From: Bryoerythrophyllum caledonicum
Taxonomy: Eukaryota; Streptophyta; Bryopsida; Pottiales; Pottiaceae
Assembly: GCA_963971425.1 (NCBI GenBank)
Contig: OZ020522.1
Span: forward strand, 5,492,168 to 5,556,167
Length of the DNA stretch: 64,000 nt
Direction of reading: 5' to 3'
Shown here: positions 1 through 11,200 of the stretch, one piece after another
How the letters are laid out: the number at the start of each line of letters is the position of its first letter
Numbering within the stretch: position 1 is the stretch's first letter
The notes under the pieces: generated by a model
Told to the model about the DNA's origin: nothing
Seen by the model: the letters and a program-made list of their open reading frames with translations, nothing else
Database searches by the model: none
Position numbers and translations under genes: made by a program

Positions 1-67
1 ATTTCTGTCCAAAACTGCCATAGTCAAACATGGCCGCAATAATCACATATTTTAGAAGAATTCTCAA

Positions 68-350
68 CTTTTAACCGTAAGATCTAAAACTAAACTCATG
101 TATAATAATCCTGTAAAATTTTAGTTGCAATCCACCGCACGGATGTGAAGATTATAGTGTTTGAAGTGCAAGAAGTAGTTATTTTTCCCTCTAGCCCGAC
201 AAAGTCAGCTCACTTTGACTAAGCATATCTTTTAGTATTTATAGTACATTGCGTTGGAAACCATTACCAATGTAAAGAATATGATGTTAGCTAAGTGTGT
301 GCAAAATTTGAGGTCATTTCGAGGGGTACATCATGCTCAAATAAATACTT
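68..350 (+). repeat. Dispersed repeat family R, copy 1 (diverged)
   Basis: The segment opens with an ACCGTAAGATC motif, then an ACCGCACGGAT motif and a GTTTGAAG motif at spacings also seen near 4430, 7570, 46500 and 61500. After about position 190 the match weakens but a recognisable ATGATGTTAG block remains. It is non-coding and its nature is unknown. It abuts the proposed left end of the large transposon, as the copy at 46.0-46.5 kb abuts another copy of that end motif, so it may belong to the same element family. Confidence 0.6.
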
Positions 351-400
351 TAAACACGCAATTAAGCAATTATGCACTTGGCCATTTAAAAGTGCACTTG
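349..400 (+). repeat. Proposed left terminal motif of the large transposon
   Basis: The motif starts AACACGCAATTAAGC at 353 and contains a short hairpin in which GCACTT (about 376) pairs with AAGTGC (about 390). The same block occurs inverted at 22547 and 46015, and in direct orientation with changes at 43750 and more weakly near 61085. TTTA at 349-352 may be a target-site duplication. Confidence 0.55.
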
Positions 401-923
401 GGTACAACGGCAGCCATTGCGAACAAAAGTGGCAAAATTTAAATTAAAAAAAAAAAATCAAAGAAAAAAAAATTTCCAAAGGAAAAAAAATTGAGCTTCT
501 GCAACAATATTACGTACAATCATGGTTGTTCATATTGGAAGCGATTTTTTGCCATTTTCAACTAATTTGTAGTGGCCCCTCGTTAATACTAGATAAATGT
601 GTATTTAATATAGTTTCACAATATTTCAAAGATAGATTTGAAGGATTGTAGTATTCAAACAGGTGTAATCACAAAACAACATACTTTATGCAAGGGTTGG
701 CAATCGATTAAACGATATTCTACGTAGTACATAATGCATACAATGGTGGAAACTAAATATAGATGCTTCTACAAATGGACTTAGCACCAATAGTAAACAC
801 ATCTTTACTCTAAAGGATTAATGACATAACGTCTTACATCACCCTTAGAATATACTACTCTTACACATACACTATATATCAATTACCATACACAACTAGT
901 ATACTCTCAAAAAGGCAGACTAT
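401..923. other. Left subterminal region, no gene seen
   Basis: AT-rich sequence with A-runs near 440-490. Short open frames here match nothing I recognise. It lies between the terminal motif and the 3' end of the transposase-like gene. Confidence 0.4.
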
Positions 924-1343
924 CTACTCCATAGAATTTAGGGCTGCTTGCAAACGGTCGTCATCGATAGCTTTGGTTTGCATTGCAATATATCGTAGTA
1001 TGTGAGCCTTTGCCGATTGAAGAATGCGAATCCTACTTTCAATCTGCACTCCAAATACATTGCGCTTTCTCCACCCGCTGGCCCTTGATATGGTTCTTTC
1101 CGGTGTGACTACCCATGAAAAAATGCATGCATCTTTTTCTACCCAACTATCGCTCTCCCCAGATGGCTCCCAGATTGAGTCCGTGCAATTTGCATACCGC
1201 TGTGCAGAAGACCCATGTCCATCAACAACCCCCCTTTGAATGCTGGGCCAATACCAACAAACCTTTATCTTAAGTCTCCATCGGTTCTTTCCTTCCTCAA
1301 TCACTTTCCCCACATAGAATGGTACATCGCCTTCTATTTCTGC
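924..1343 (-). pseudogene. Downstream in-frame extension of the transposase-like gene
   Basis: Directly beyond the TGA that ends the 936-residue frame, the same frame stays open for about 140 more codons. It reads like a small beta-barrel segment rich in Trp and Val (it includes WYWPSIQ, SDSWVEKDACIF and VTPERTI). Similar C-terminal tails follow the DUF7869 domain in related proteins as I remember them, so this is probably the original C-terminus, cut off by a stop. It could instead be stop-codon read-through or a chance open frame, though 140 codons in frame with sensible composition makes chance unlikely. Confidence 0.5.
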
Positions 1344-4154
1344 TCAATCAACACTCAAGGCTACAAATTGTCCACAAAAGATATCAGATTGTGGATTAAA
1401 TGGTGGAAATGGATCGTGATTACCTTCATACATTGCTCCTTCTTCGGCTCTTTCCTCAACATTGTTCCGCTCTGTTCGTTGTGCCCTGCGCAGTGCTTGA
1501 TTAGAGGGTCTTCCTCTACGAAGACCAAAGTATCCTCGAGCCTCGCCATTTGGAAGCATCGCCACTACCTGCTCTACGACATCTATCTCGTGATTTTCTT
1601 CACTTGCACCATCCATTACATCCAAAGATGCACTCTCCGTAGGTCTGGTGTTGGAGAACTCTGAAGGCCAAAATGGTGAGGAACGATGCTCATTGCTACG
1701 ATCTTTGTGTGGAAATTGACCCAAATAGAGTTTCAATCTTTCTGCCTCTACTTTTGTCTCACGATTCTTGTCCTCATGCTGCAATCTTTGGATGCACCTT
1801 TTTTTAAATACAATGAAGTCATCCAACGCCTCCAACTCCCGTTCATCCGCTGCAAATACTTCCACAAACGTTGGTCGCTCATCCCTACTTGGCAACGACC
1901 TCAAAGTTTTCGTCCCTGCCTCCGGTCCCCATGGATCCTTGCAATAATGCTTGTGTTGAACTCGAACCTCACGAGTGCCTTCTCGATTGTCCATATAGAA
2001 TCGCATGTGGTGCGAAAATGTTATGCCCACCAATGAATCCTGACCTGTCAGTAAGTGAGGAGTTATGAACAATTTCCAATCCCATACATTCTCTAGCAGC
2101 CGGGCGCTAACAAATGCCTCCGTAGGAGATGTTCCTCGTTCTATAAGACTCATCATTTCCTTCAACGAATCCACGTCCGACCTCTTCAACGTATTTGATA
2201 TACAACTGAAGCGTTGATCAATATCTTCGTGGGTATGGCCCACTATAAGAAAAGATAGTTCCACCTCCTGGAAAAACCCCAATCCCACCAATGTAGCACA
2301 TAGAGCAAACATATAAATGTTTTTGTTCTCGCGTGTGCAGTTGTCCGCCTGGATTCGCAATGTTGGTGGAAAAAAGCCCCTCCTCCGCAGCACACTTCCT
2401 ATCACGTACAACAATGTACTCACGACTTGGTTGCTATCGTGTTTGTAGTGAGCTCCAAACCACACGTCGCAATATAAACCAATCCCATGTACAAGAGCAC
2501 CACACAAATGAGTCTTCACAAACCGGTGTTCAATGTTCTTCACAGTCTGACGCATCCTCGGTACCATGGTCGTATTCTGGTCCATGCCATCCACTATGAT
2601 GCACATGTACAACTCAGGGCTAATATAACACGACCTCTTGAATATCCAATAATGTCTACGTTCTTCCATCTGGTTGCGCAAATGCAACATAAACAATTCT
2701 TTTATCTTTATCCTTGCATCCACATTGGTCGTTCCCTCCATGGCACATTTATACTCCCAACAATGATAACACTTTGAGAATCTTGAGAATGGAGGTACCT
2801 GAACGTGGGGATACTTGATGCGCCACATCCTCCGGAACGAACTCATAGAAATGGTTTGTCCATTACAAATTCTCTTGACCTCCTCGTTCACGTAATTGAA
2901 TACATCAAATTTGGTTGTATTCATAGGAAGGAGAATGAGAGGCACCACTTCGTTGTCACTCTTACGGCGAATACACCGATGAGGTTGAGGACAACCAGCT
3001 TCATCGACAAACGATTTAAAGCATGCCTCTGCCGCAGACATTCTAGTGCTCTCTCTAATTGGATCTGAAAGGGTATTGCCGTGAATCGATGTCACTCTTC
3101 CATATATTACACAGTCCTTCTTCAATTGCTTAAAGCGCCTCTGTGAATATTCAACCCCAAGAGCGTAGGAAGCATTGCAAACTTCTTTCCCATCTAACTT
3201 TGTTACAAACTTGTCTCGATGAGTTCCTTCCGTCCTTGTATAAAAAGAAATCAGCATTTGTCTCATCCACGTACTTCGTACAGAAAAATCAGTAGCCCAT
3301 GCATTATATCGCATGTCCAATAGATACCTTGCTGGAACGTCCCTCAAACAATTGCGTTTGCATCCTCCTTGTGCCATTGCAATTTGCACGCTTCCAAGCG
3401 ATACCTTAGATGGTGCAGCTTCAGTCAATGATGGCTCTCTTGAATCTCTCCTTCTCCTATTTTGCATAGAATAGGGACGACGTGTTGGTCTAACATAAAC
3501 AAATCCATCTATATGGGGCAAATCATGGATATTTGAGAGAGTAGGTTGGGAAAACGGCGAATTTGCATCTACGGCGTCAGAAGCTTGACTACTACGTCGA
3601 GACCTCTCGGTGGATCCTGGTGTGTTGATGAATTCAGGAAAATCAAATTTTGGGGCCATCATTTGTGTAGGCGCTACCTGAGATCCAATGTCACCATGGA
3701 CACTTGCAATATCAGGTTCTACAGCCACTATACGTAGGAAAGACCGATGCCAACGAATGATCAAGCCCACACACATGCCAAGGCGTTCTCCTATAATCTC
3801 TCCGGTCCAATGCAATGCATCATCTACCCTAGTGATACGCACCGCCACCTCGAATGGAAACAACTTGGATCCATTCAATTCCATGCCACTTTTGAATGCA
3901 TGCTCCCTAGTTGCTAAGCCCACCACATTTCCTACTTCAGAAAGCAGTTCTACTGCCCTTTCCAATTCAGATGTCATGGTCCCATAAGATCTCTGTTGAA
4001 TTTGCCTTGCACGTGCTGCTCGTACTAATCGAGCCCCCACAGAGCTATTGGAATGCAAATTATCCCTTTGGATGTGTGGCCGTATTGAAGGAGTTTGAAT
4101 CGTGCGGCTCTCCATTATCACTATTGAAAACATAGGAACATTATGGCTGCACAT
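1344..4154 (-). CDS. DUF7869-type transposase-like protein
   Basis: A single uninterrupted frame of 936 residues. The N-terminal 250 residues are Ser/Arg-rich and probably disordered. A Cys-rich knuckle (KCYHCWEYKC, about residue 465) precedes an RNase H-like core with three acidic blocks: IIVDGMDQ (about 520), QADNCTRENKN (about 603) and FLIVGHTHEDIDQRF (about 640). The GHTHEDID signature with the upstream DN...ENKN block is what I recognise as the DUF7869 family, which occurs in many copies in algae, oomycetes, cnidarians and seedless plants. A DDE-like catalytic role is inference from spacing and multi-copy behaviour. The first ATG gives the longest frame; a Met about 13 codons later is also possible. 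The gene is divergent from the accessory gene at 8.3-12.1 kb. Confidence 0.75.
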   Translation of the reverse strand: MCSHNVPMFSIVIMESRTIQTPSIRPHIQRDNLHSNSSVGARLVRAARARQIQQRSYGTMTSELERAVELLSEVGNVVGLATREHAFKSGMELNGSKLFPFEVAVRITRVDDALHWTGEIIGERLGMCVGLIIRWHRSFLRIVAVEPDIASVHGDIGSQVAPTQMMAPKFDFPEFINTPGSTERSRRSSQASDAVDANSPFSQPTLSNIHDLPHIDGFVYVRPTRRPYSMQNRRRRDSREPSLTEAAPSKVSLGSVQIAMAQGGCKRNCLRDVPARYLLDMRYNAWATDFSVRSTWMRQMLISFYTRTEGTHRDKFVTKLDGKEVCNASYALGVEYSQRRFKQLKKDCVIYGRVTSIHGNTLSDPIRESTRMSAAEACFKSFVDEAGCPQPHRCIRRKSDNEVVPLILLPMNTTKFDVFNYVNEEVKRICNGQTISMSSFRRMWRIKYPHVQVPPFSRFSKCYHCWEYKCAMEGTTNVDARIKIKELFMLHLRNQMEERRHYWIFKRSCYISPELYMCIIVDGMDQNTTMVPRMRQTVKNIEHRFVKTHLCGALVHGIGLYCDVWFGAHYKHDSNQVVSTLLYVIGSVLRRRGFFPPTLRIQADNCTRENKNIYMFALCATLVGLGFFQEVELSFLIVGHTHEDIDQRFSCISNTLKRSDVDSLKEMMSLIERGTSPTEAFVSARLLENVWDWKLFITPHLLTGQDSLVGITFSHHMRFYMDNREGTREVRVQHKHYCKDPWGPEAGTKTLRSLPSRDERPTFVEVFAADERELEALDDFIVFKKRCIQRLQHEDKNRETKVEAERLKLYLGQFPHKDRSNEHRSSPFWPSEFSNTRPTESASLDVMDGASEENHEIDVVEQVVAMLPNGEARGYFGLRRGRPSNQALRRAQRTERNNVEERAEEGAMYEGNHDPFPPFNPQSDIFCGQFVALSVD

Positions 4155-4429
4155 TAGTCTAAATACTTGTACTAAATGTCAACCTTCAAAGCACCATTCA
4201 TATGATAAAAAATATGATTCTAAACACATATTTATTGTTCAAAATATAATGATGATATAGGACCTTTTGATGAAACAGCTTTGAAATGAAAAAAATAAGA
4301 ATTGGTAGAGCATAAACTCCTTGCACGGAGTCTTTAACCCTAAAGGTACAATGACAGTCTTATACCAAAAACACTTTAAAATTGATGGATTCTAGTGCAA
4401 TGAACAAAATAGAAACAAAAACTTTTATT
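4155..4429. promoter_or_regulatory. Upstream region of the transposase-like gene
   Basis: AT-rich non-coding DNA before the transposase-like start codon. It should hold that gene's promoter, but I see no clear TATA box or other defined site. Confidence 0.3.
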
Positions 4430-4985
4430 TCTAATTTTGACCGTAGGATCAAAATTCAGATTATTGAGTAACACATAAACAAAATTTCATAAACTTTGAC
4501 CGCATGGATTGATAGAATATAGTGTTTGAAGTCAAGCCCATGGTTCATATTCTTCCCTGCGTGCAGTGGACCAGCAAACTTTGATTTCACTTAGTGTCAA
4601 ATTTTTGCACTACACAAGGTCTAAATCCATAACCATCTTGTTAAGCATGATGTTAGTTTCTTGTACACCAATTTTTAGAGGTAGAGAATGGGTGTAGCAT
4701 ATTCAAAACAACTATGCAAATAGTGAAAGTTCGGATTTGTTCATTCACACTGTAATTTTTTGTGAACTTAATATGTTTAAGAAGGTTTAATTCAAATGGT
4801 CAATAAGAAGGTTTACACCACATATTGTTGTGAAAGAAAAAAAAATGAAAAAAGAAAGATATCTAGGTTTTATTTGGAAAACAAGAAGTTTTTTTGGTAC
4901 CTTGCCGAACACTGACTGACAATGTCTGAAAATGTTTGACCTGGATTGATAAGCTATTTTTCACTAAAGAGAGGAACTTATTTTG
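4430..4985 (+). repeat. Dispersed repeat family R, copy 2
   Basis: A non-coding block of about 550 bp. Ordered landmarks are GACCGTAGGATC, TTGACCGCATGGATTG, GTTTGAAG, CTTCCCTGCG, ATGATGTTAGTTT, AGAGGTAGA, GTGTAGCATATTC, GGTCAATAAGAAGGTTTAC and a TTTGGTAC block. The same landmarks in the same order appear at 7565-8110, and inverted at 46021-46525. By eye the copies are perhaps three-quarters identical, so they are old. Confidence 0.75.
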
Positions 4986-6419
4986 ACACCATGAAAGAAC
5001 ATAATATTACTTGCGAGTACTGAAAATCTCACATTCAAGAGAGTGTCGTAGCAAAAGGTTTTGGACGTGCCCGACTTGCCCGCTCTCCCTATTTGAAATT
5101 CAAAACCCTAAAACTTTTTGATAAAATGTCCAATTTAGTTAAAAATTGTTTTCCCACTAAGGTCTTGGTAATGCCTTCCTATGGTAAAATTTTCAAAGAG
5201 GAATGTTGGAAATTGACACCATAGGAACCTGACCGAACTTTCAAAAAGCCCATTTTTGACACTTGATCCTTCATGGGTTAAATATGCTACACCTCTTCTG
5301 CATCCCTAAACATTAGTGCAAAATGCAACTTGAGGCACTTTTGACATGATGATAATGAATCTAGATCATGTGTGATGCAATCTTTTGAATCCAAGTGAAC
5401 TGAAACGTAGGGAATCCACTCAACCTAGGGAAGAAAATGAGCCATGTTGTCTACTTGCTATTACTGATACCATTGGAACTTGTCACTATTGCTAATAAAA
5501 AAAAGAATTTTTACATCCACATAAAGGTTATTCTACAAACAACATAGCATAAAAGATCAATCAAAAATCAATCTTAAACTTGTATAACAATAAATGTTTA
5601 CCTCAAGATACGTTGCAGGTGTTAGGGGTACACGCACTGATGCTTGATGGCGTTCAACATTAAATCACCATTCTGTCATTGTTGTTGGACATGTTTTTCA
5701 ACTCTTCCCCCTTTACCTGCAACACATGCATAAAATTTATATGGTAAACTATGTGATAAAAACTCCTAAACATCTTTGTATTACATATAGCCCGAAATTT
5801 TAATATAGTATGTAAAAAGTTTAACCATAAGGAGAAACAAAGCAAAAGGTCCAAAGTTCTAAAAGTCAAATTTTGACTAATAAACTTGAGGCACAAGGTT
5901 CCAACATGAATATAAGGTTTCTTTGCAAACCCTAGTGGTCACTTCTCTTCCCACTTTCTAAGGTGAGCTCTCTTGCAATCATAATCTTGAAGCCATGTGC
6001 ATTTTTTATTCATTCACTAATTTTTGTCAGATTTTGTGTACTGTGTAGATTGGAGGAGGAAGTTCACACATTGAGGAGATTCTTGTGAATTTTGGTAAGC
6101 TTTTGAATTTATTTCAATTCTGAATACGGGAGATCTACAGGTTTAGATTCATGATGATTAAAGTTCAGTCATAGTTGCGATAGTGGAAGGTCAGCAGTAC
6201 CAAAATTTGAGCTCAGACATGAGAACACCAGCTTGAGTATGTTCAAAAATGCAAATTCAACAATAGTTGATAGCTACAACAAGATAGCAATGAACAACTA
6301 GTGATCCAGCCTTCGTTCCGCTGAAATAATGACACTAAAATCACACAGAACTCAAGTCAAGAGAGTAGCTCGTAGTATAGTATCAAATCCTTAGTATGGC
6401 ACATCAAGGCACTACTGAA
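4986..6419. other. Non-coding interval inside the large transposon
   Basis: AT-rich sequence with no recognisable gene. A short inverted scrap of repeat R (an ATATGCTACACC block near 5285) is present. A 78-codon open frame at 5660-5896 on the minus strand has no recognisable features and I do not call it. Confidence 0.4.
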
Positions 6420-6515
6420 AACCCTAGCCGCCACACCTTGAACCCCAAACCCTAGCCGCCTCAACCAAACCCTAGCCGCCACTACCAAGCCCTAGCCACA
6501 GTCACAAACCCTAGC
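6420..6515 (+). repeat. Degenerate telobox-like tandem repeat
   Basis: Five to six spaced copies of AAACCCTAGCCGCC-like units. The AAACCCTA core equals the plant telomere/telobox unit. Such clusters occur in plant promoters and at old telomere-repeat insertions. Here it lies between the two divergent transposon genes, so a promoter role is possible but unproven. Confidence 0.6.
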
Positions 6516-6701
6516 TACGCAACCACGTCAGCACGTGTACGTGGAGTTCACGTGGCGATTCATAGAGTGACCGAAAACTGGAGGTGTGCGCGCGCACACC
6601 CCCTACTGCTGGTGCTCCACCATCAATAGTGTCGAATAACATCGATTCGAAAACCGAACACCAAAACAAAGCTTTTACCGCGATCAGATGTCGCGGTCAA
6701 C

Positions 6702-6901
6702 NNNNNNNNNNNNNNNNNNNNNNNNNNNNNNNNNNNNNNNNNNNNNNNNNNNNNNNNNNNNNNNNNNNNNNNNNNNNNNNNNNNNNNNNNNNNNNNNNNN
6801 NNNNNNNNNNNNNNNNNNNNNNNNNNNNNNNNNNNNNNNNNNNNNNNNNNNNNNNNNNNNNNNNNNNNNNNNNNNNNNNNNNNNNNNNNNNNNNNNNNNN
6901 N
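6702..6901. other. Assembly gap, 200 N
   Basis: Exactly 200 consecutive N. Any open frame spanning it is an artefact. The right flank is strongly GC-rich and palindromic, which probably caused the gap. Confidence 0.99.
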
Positions 6902-6908
6902 CCCTCGG

Positions 6909-6986
6909 GCACGCTGCGCTCAGGCGCGGCCCTGAGGCGCGTTGGGCAGAGGCGCTGCGCTCAGGCGCGGCCCTGAGGCGCGCTGC
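6909..6986 (+). repeat. GC-rich palindromic tandem repeat beside the gap
   Basis: Two near-identical units of about 41 bp begin CGCTGCGCTCAGGCGCGG. Each contains the inverted pair CTCAGG and CCTGAG around CGCGGC. The array probably continues into the N gap. Confidence 0.75.
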
Positions 6987-7309
6987 GGTCACCACAAATT
7001 TTTCCCCTCCTCTCCTTATTCGCCATCTCTCCTCTCCCCTCCCGCACCCAATCCTCCTTCTATCTCCCAAACCCTAGACACCCACAACTTATTTCCCTCC
7101 CCACCCTCACACCTCCCCTCCATTCCTCTCCTTCACAACTCTTCTCTCCCTACCCTCCGCCCTCACAAGCGCCTTTCTCACAAGCTTACAAGCCTCACAC
7201 AACCCTCTCACAAGCCTCCCCCTCCTCCAAACCCTCTCACACACTCACAGCCTCACAATAACTACTGCCAGGGGTGTGCGCGCACACACCCCTCGTAGGA
7301 TTACCCAAA

Positions 7310-7465
7310 GTTCCTAAGTTTGATATCCTCCAATGATACCCTAATTTCCAAAACCCTAATACGAAACCCTAGTTGATACCCTAAGTTGATACCTCGGTTG
7401 TAAGCCGGGTATTGATAACTACGAATTCATACCCTGGTGGTGATACCCTCGCTATTGATACCCAA
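7310..7465 (+). repeat. Degenerate TTGATACCCTAA repeat
   Basis: About ten spaced phrases of the type GATACCCT, AAACCCTA or GATACCTC. The composition again resembles telomere-like AACCCTA units, diverged with a GATACC phrase. Confidence 0.5.
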
Positions 7466-7564
7466 AGTACCCTGGTCCATAAATGATGTTGAGAATATCT
7501 CAACCAAAAACTGTTAAAAATGCTTGTTTTAGTGCATTTAGCAAGATAGACAAAATAAAGTTTT

Positions 7565-8240
7565 TTTTGTAGTTTTAACCGTAGGATCTCAATCCTTACT
7601 AATTAAATAATATGCTCACAAAATTTCATAAAGTATTACCGCACGGATTGAAAGATTATAACGTTTGAAGTAGAGAAAGGGCTCATTTTCTTCCCTGCGT
7701 TTACTGGATCAGCTGACTTTGACTCCAATTAGTGTCAAACTTTTGCACTGTAAAGGTTGTCAATTAATTACTCTAATGTTAAGCATGATGTTAGTTTGCT
7801 ATGTACCAATTTTGAGAGGTAGACAAGGAGTGTAGCATATTCAAAAAAATTGTGCAATGAGTGGAGGTTCGATAATTCTCAATGAACGTTATATTTTTTT
7901 GTGAACTCGATATTGTTTCAAATGAGAATCCAACTGGTCAATAAGAAGGTTTACATCACATAATACCGTAGGAAAAATCAAAAGTGAATTATACAAAGAT
8001 CTCAATGTTTTATGTGGAAGGTAGAAGTGTTTTTGGTACTTTGGCCGAAAATGTGTGACAATGTGTGAAAATAATTGACTTGGATTAATATGCTATTTCA
8101 CCAAAGAACTAACAACATGCTTAACACAATGGTATTGGATTTAGATCTTCCGTACTGCAAAAGTTTTTAGAGGTAGACAAGGGGTGTAGCATGTTCAAAG
8201 AAATTCTGCAACGAGTGGTGGTTCAAATTTTCTTGTTCCA
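7565..8240 (+). repeat. Dispersed repeat family R, copy 3 plus a partial tandem copy
   Basis: A full set of R landmarks runs from ACCGTAGGATC (about 7575) to TTTGGTAC and TGCTATTTCACC (about 8095). A second fragment follows at about 8160-8240 with the AGAGGTAGACAAGG and GTGTAGCAT landmarks. Copies 2 and 3 are in direct orientation about 3.1 kb apart and flank the telobox and CT-rich core. Confidence 0.75.
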
Positions 8241-8277
8241 TACTAATAGTGACTATTGTTTTGCAATGGTATACAGG

Positions 8278-11200
8278 TTTTTTGAATGTTGCGTTATGGC
8301 ACCACCAAATATTGACAGAATCTGGGAGAGCCACGGCTGGTCGATTGCGGAAGTGGATGAGTCGAACGCCTTCTTGTGGGTGACGGATTAACCCTTTGAG
8401 CTGGGGAAGCGTACATCGGCGTTGGGGAAGAGTTTTGGCAAAATCCAGGCAATCACTCTTCGACGTGATGATATGGTATACATTACTTGCGCAGTGGGTC
8501 CAGGTCAATCGGAGGTGAAGACTTCTCTTTCGAAGAAGTTGCTTTTGGCACCTGTCCCTTTGAATCTTCTTCAAAATCCAGGTCAAGTGAAATTCCTCAA
8601 ATCATTGCAGACGTTTTGGTTGAACATCTCTCTTGCGGTACGTACTGCTAGACACAATAACGTCTTAGCCTGTTTAGCGTTATCACTGGAAATGGTGTGG
8701 AAAGCTAAGAAGATTATGGAGGAACATATTAGATATGAGGCATTTCGGGACAGGGACCCATCACGTGCGACAACTGAAGCCCCACCTGCGGAACCAGAAG
8801 ACACTGAAGTTTATCGAATTATTGCTCAGCCGTTGCAATTGGATTGGCGACCACTGGAGGGGGGGAGGGGAAGTGGAGGCCAACATCCCACCACAACTTC
8901 TGAGGTACAGACATTACCGAATCCTCCATTAAGGAGTAGACGTCCTACGAAGAGGCCACGGCGTGTTGAGAGTGATGTAGCTTCTGGTTCGAGAGAAGGC
9001 CCATCAAGTTTGGATCCAAGCGCGAGAAGGTTGATGGGAAGAAGTGTAAGATCCGGTGGCAGGGTTCCTAGGTCGGGGCTCAGGACGTCTGATGGTCATC
9101 GTAGGGCCCCTATATCTACACCGGGAGATTTAGCTGATTTGTCAGCCATGGCGTCAGAGGAAGAAACATTTCACAACCTATCAGACAGTGTACTAGAGGA
9201 TTTTGAAGACAATGCGGGGATACCACAGGATGTTCCAACTTCTATGTATTAAAAGCACTAGTGCCTACAACGGAGGAGATTGCAAAAGGATCGGTGTGGG
9301 GGAATTTTGTGTTTAAGGCACACATAGACCGCATTGTTTCTGTGGAGAATCCGGAAACAAACCACCGGGTTTTATCACAGAAGAGGGTCAGAGAAGTATT
9401 TAACCGCGTAAGAGACCCTGAATCCGCGAGTCGAGTGAGTAGATTGGTACTTCGACCGATCAGATACATCGTGCATACTACCGCCGAAGATGGTGTCGTT
9501 GAGAAGGAGGAGTTGTCATTTCCGTTGGTAGGAACCGCACGAGAGTTTGAACGCATGTTCATTGCACACGGGAGTGCTTCTGCACAGCGTGCTATGGGAT
9601 CCCAGTATTCTTGGCTTCAAGATCATATCATTTGGGAACCGGTGAATGGGCAACATATAGTAGCAACTTGTAAGTTTGCACAGCAACAGTGGAGAGATGG
9701 TACTATGCCTTTAAATGAGTACCTGGACACGTTCGAGCGGCGGGAGGCCTCTTTTGTGGTGTATGATGATCGTCGCTTTTATATTGAGAAGTCTGTGCGG
9801 ATCAACATGGCGGAGTTCCAGAGACAGTCATATTCTACTATGGAGGAGGATTTGAGGAAGCTCCGTCAGATTTGGGATTTATACGGGAGGCCTGATAACA
9901 CAGTACGTGCAGACTATGCACACAGGGCTGTTGCTTTGGTGAGTGCGGCAAGTGCAGTGCATAAGTTGCCCAGGGGGGATGGAGTTGTCACGGTGAAGAG
10001 GTTGGCAAAAACATGGAGGATCTTATCAATCATGCATGGAATCCGAGCAATGATTGCTTCGAAGCTATCATACAAGTATGCAAGGACAACGAAGACGGCA
10101 TTCTCTTTTACAGCAAGGAAGAAGATAACAAGTGGAAGGACATGGCAAAGAAGAAAGAGCTGGATCCAAATGTGGACGTACGACCAACAAGAAAAGAGAT
10201 GACCCAGAATTGGTTGAGGCCGTTAGGTAGGGTTCCGAATCCATATTATCTTCGGTTGGCAAAGTCTGCTGTAGCAAAGCCGGTGAAGGAGGATGGAGTA
10301 AGACCTCGTCAAGCATATTACTTCGACGGTGTAAAAGACAAGAATCAACATCCTCGTACGATTACTAGTGTGGTTGACCGATATCAGAGACGAGAAGCTG
10401 TGATGAATTCCATCCGTTGGTTGATGGTGGAGAACAAGGAAAGTACACCTGATTCCATGGAGGAGTTCTTTCGTATCCGTGTAGGGAAGTATTTTCCGAG
10501 GAGTAACGCACAACTTGATACCTTTGGAAAACTTTTGAATGCTGCCACGAAAAAAGCTTGGACTGCTCCTATGCGGGGGAAGGTGTCTAAACTGGAAGAC
10601 ATAGGCTACCTCATCCCCCCTTCCATCAGGTTTCATTATGGTGACATTGCAGCAGGGGGGCGTGGATACATTGGACTGTCCGTGGATGTGGGAGGACAGA
10701 CTACTGCTAATTGGGAATGGCAGATAGAAGTCAAGAGGCCAGGCCAGAGCGACACAGAGAATCTTCTTTCGATTCGGTGTAGAAGAGGGTTATTCCGCAC
10801 CGACTACATAGAGCTGGGAAAACCATGTTTGTGGGTGATTGATTGTCGACGTGGCGGTGGGAGGCATGGAGATGGTCATTGGGGAGACGCTCAGTTATCC
10901 GCAGCTTTTGCACAGCTGACATTATGGATGGCAAATATTGAACGATGGAACGTCATTTTCTTGTTACCAGCGGCCGTATATGCCAACAAAGAGTTTTTCA
11001 CGAAGGTGAAGCTTCCAGAGGGATGTACTATACGACGTGGATGTTGGGCATTTGATCCGAACTCGGTTAATCCCTATGCTCTCGATTTTACAGAGAATAG
11101 GCGTCTGGAACAAGTAGTACAACCGATTGGCGATGTTGTCATTTGTATGCAGCACCCTGTGGATACATCTCCTGGCCCGAACTATGTTTCTGGAGACGTT

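Larger units (their letters stand above)
6577..7290. repeat. CT-rich core bounded by GTGTGCGCGCACAC palindromes
   Basis: A block of about 700 bp starts at a GGTGTGCGCGCGCACACC palindrome (about 6581-6600) and ends at a GGTGTGCGCGCACACACC near-palindrome (about 7273-7290). The interior contains the N gap, a GC-rich part and a long pyrimidine-rich strand with repeated CCCTCTCACAAGCC-like phrases. A second block with the same boundaries and a similar CT-rich interior lies at about 44.57-45.28 kb. It occupies the space between the divergent transposon genes and may be a bidirectional regulatory core, or an element in its own right. Confidence 0.6.

Noticed and set aside
6420-6515. Interstitial telomere
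   Set aside because: Units are spaced and degenerate (AAACCCTAGCCGCC), not a TTTAGGG array; telobox-like cluster is the safer call.
6584-7298. Open frames across the N gap and the CT-rich core
   Set aside because: They consist of unknown bases and low-complexity repeats; no protein features.
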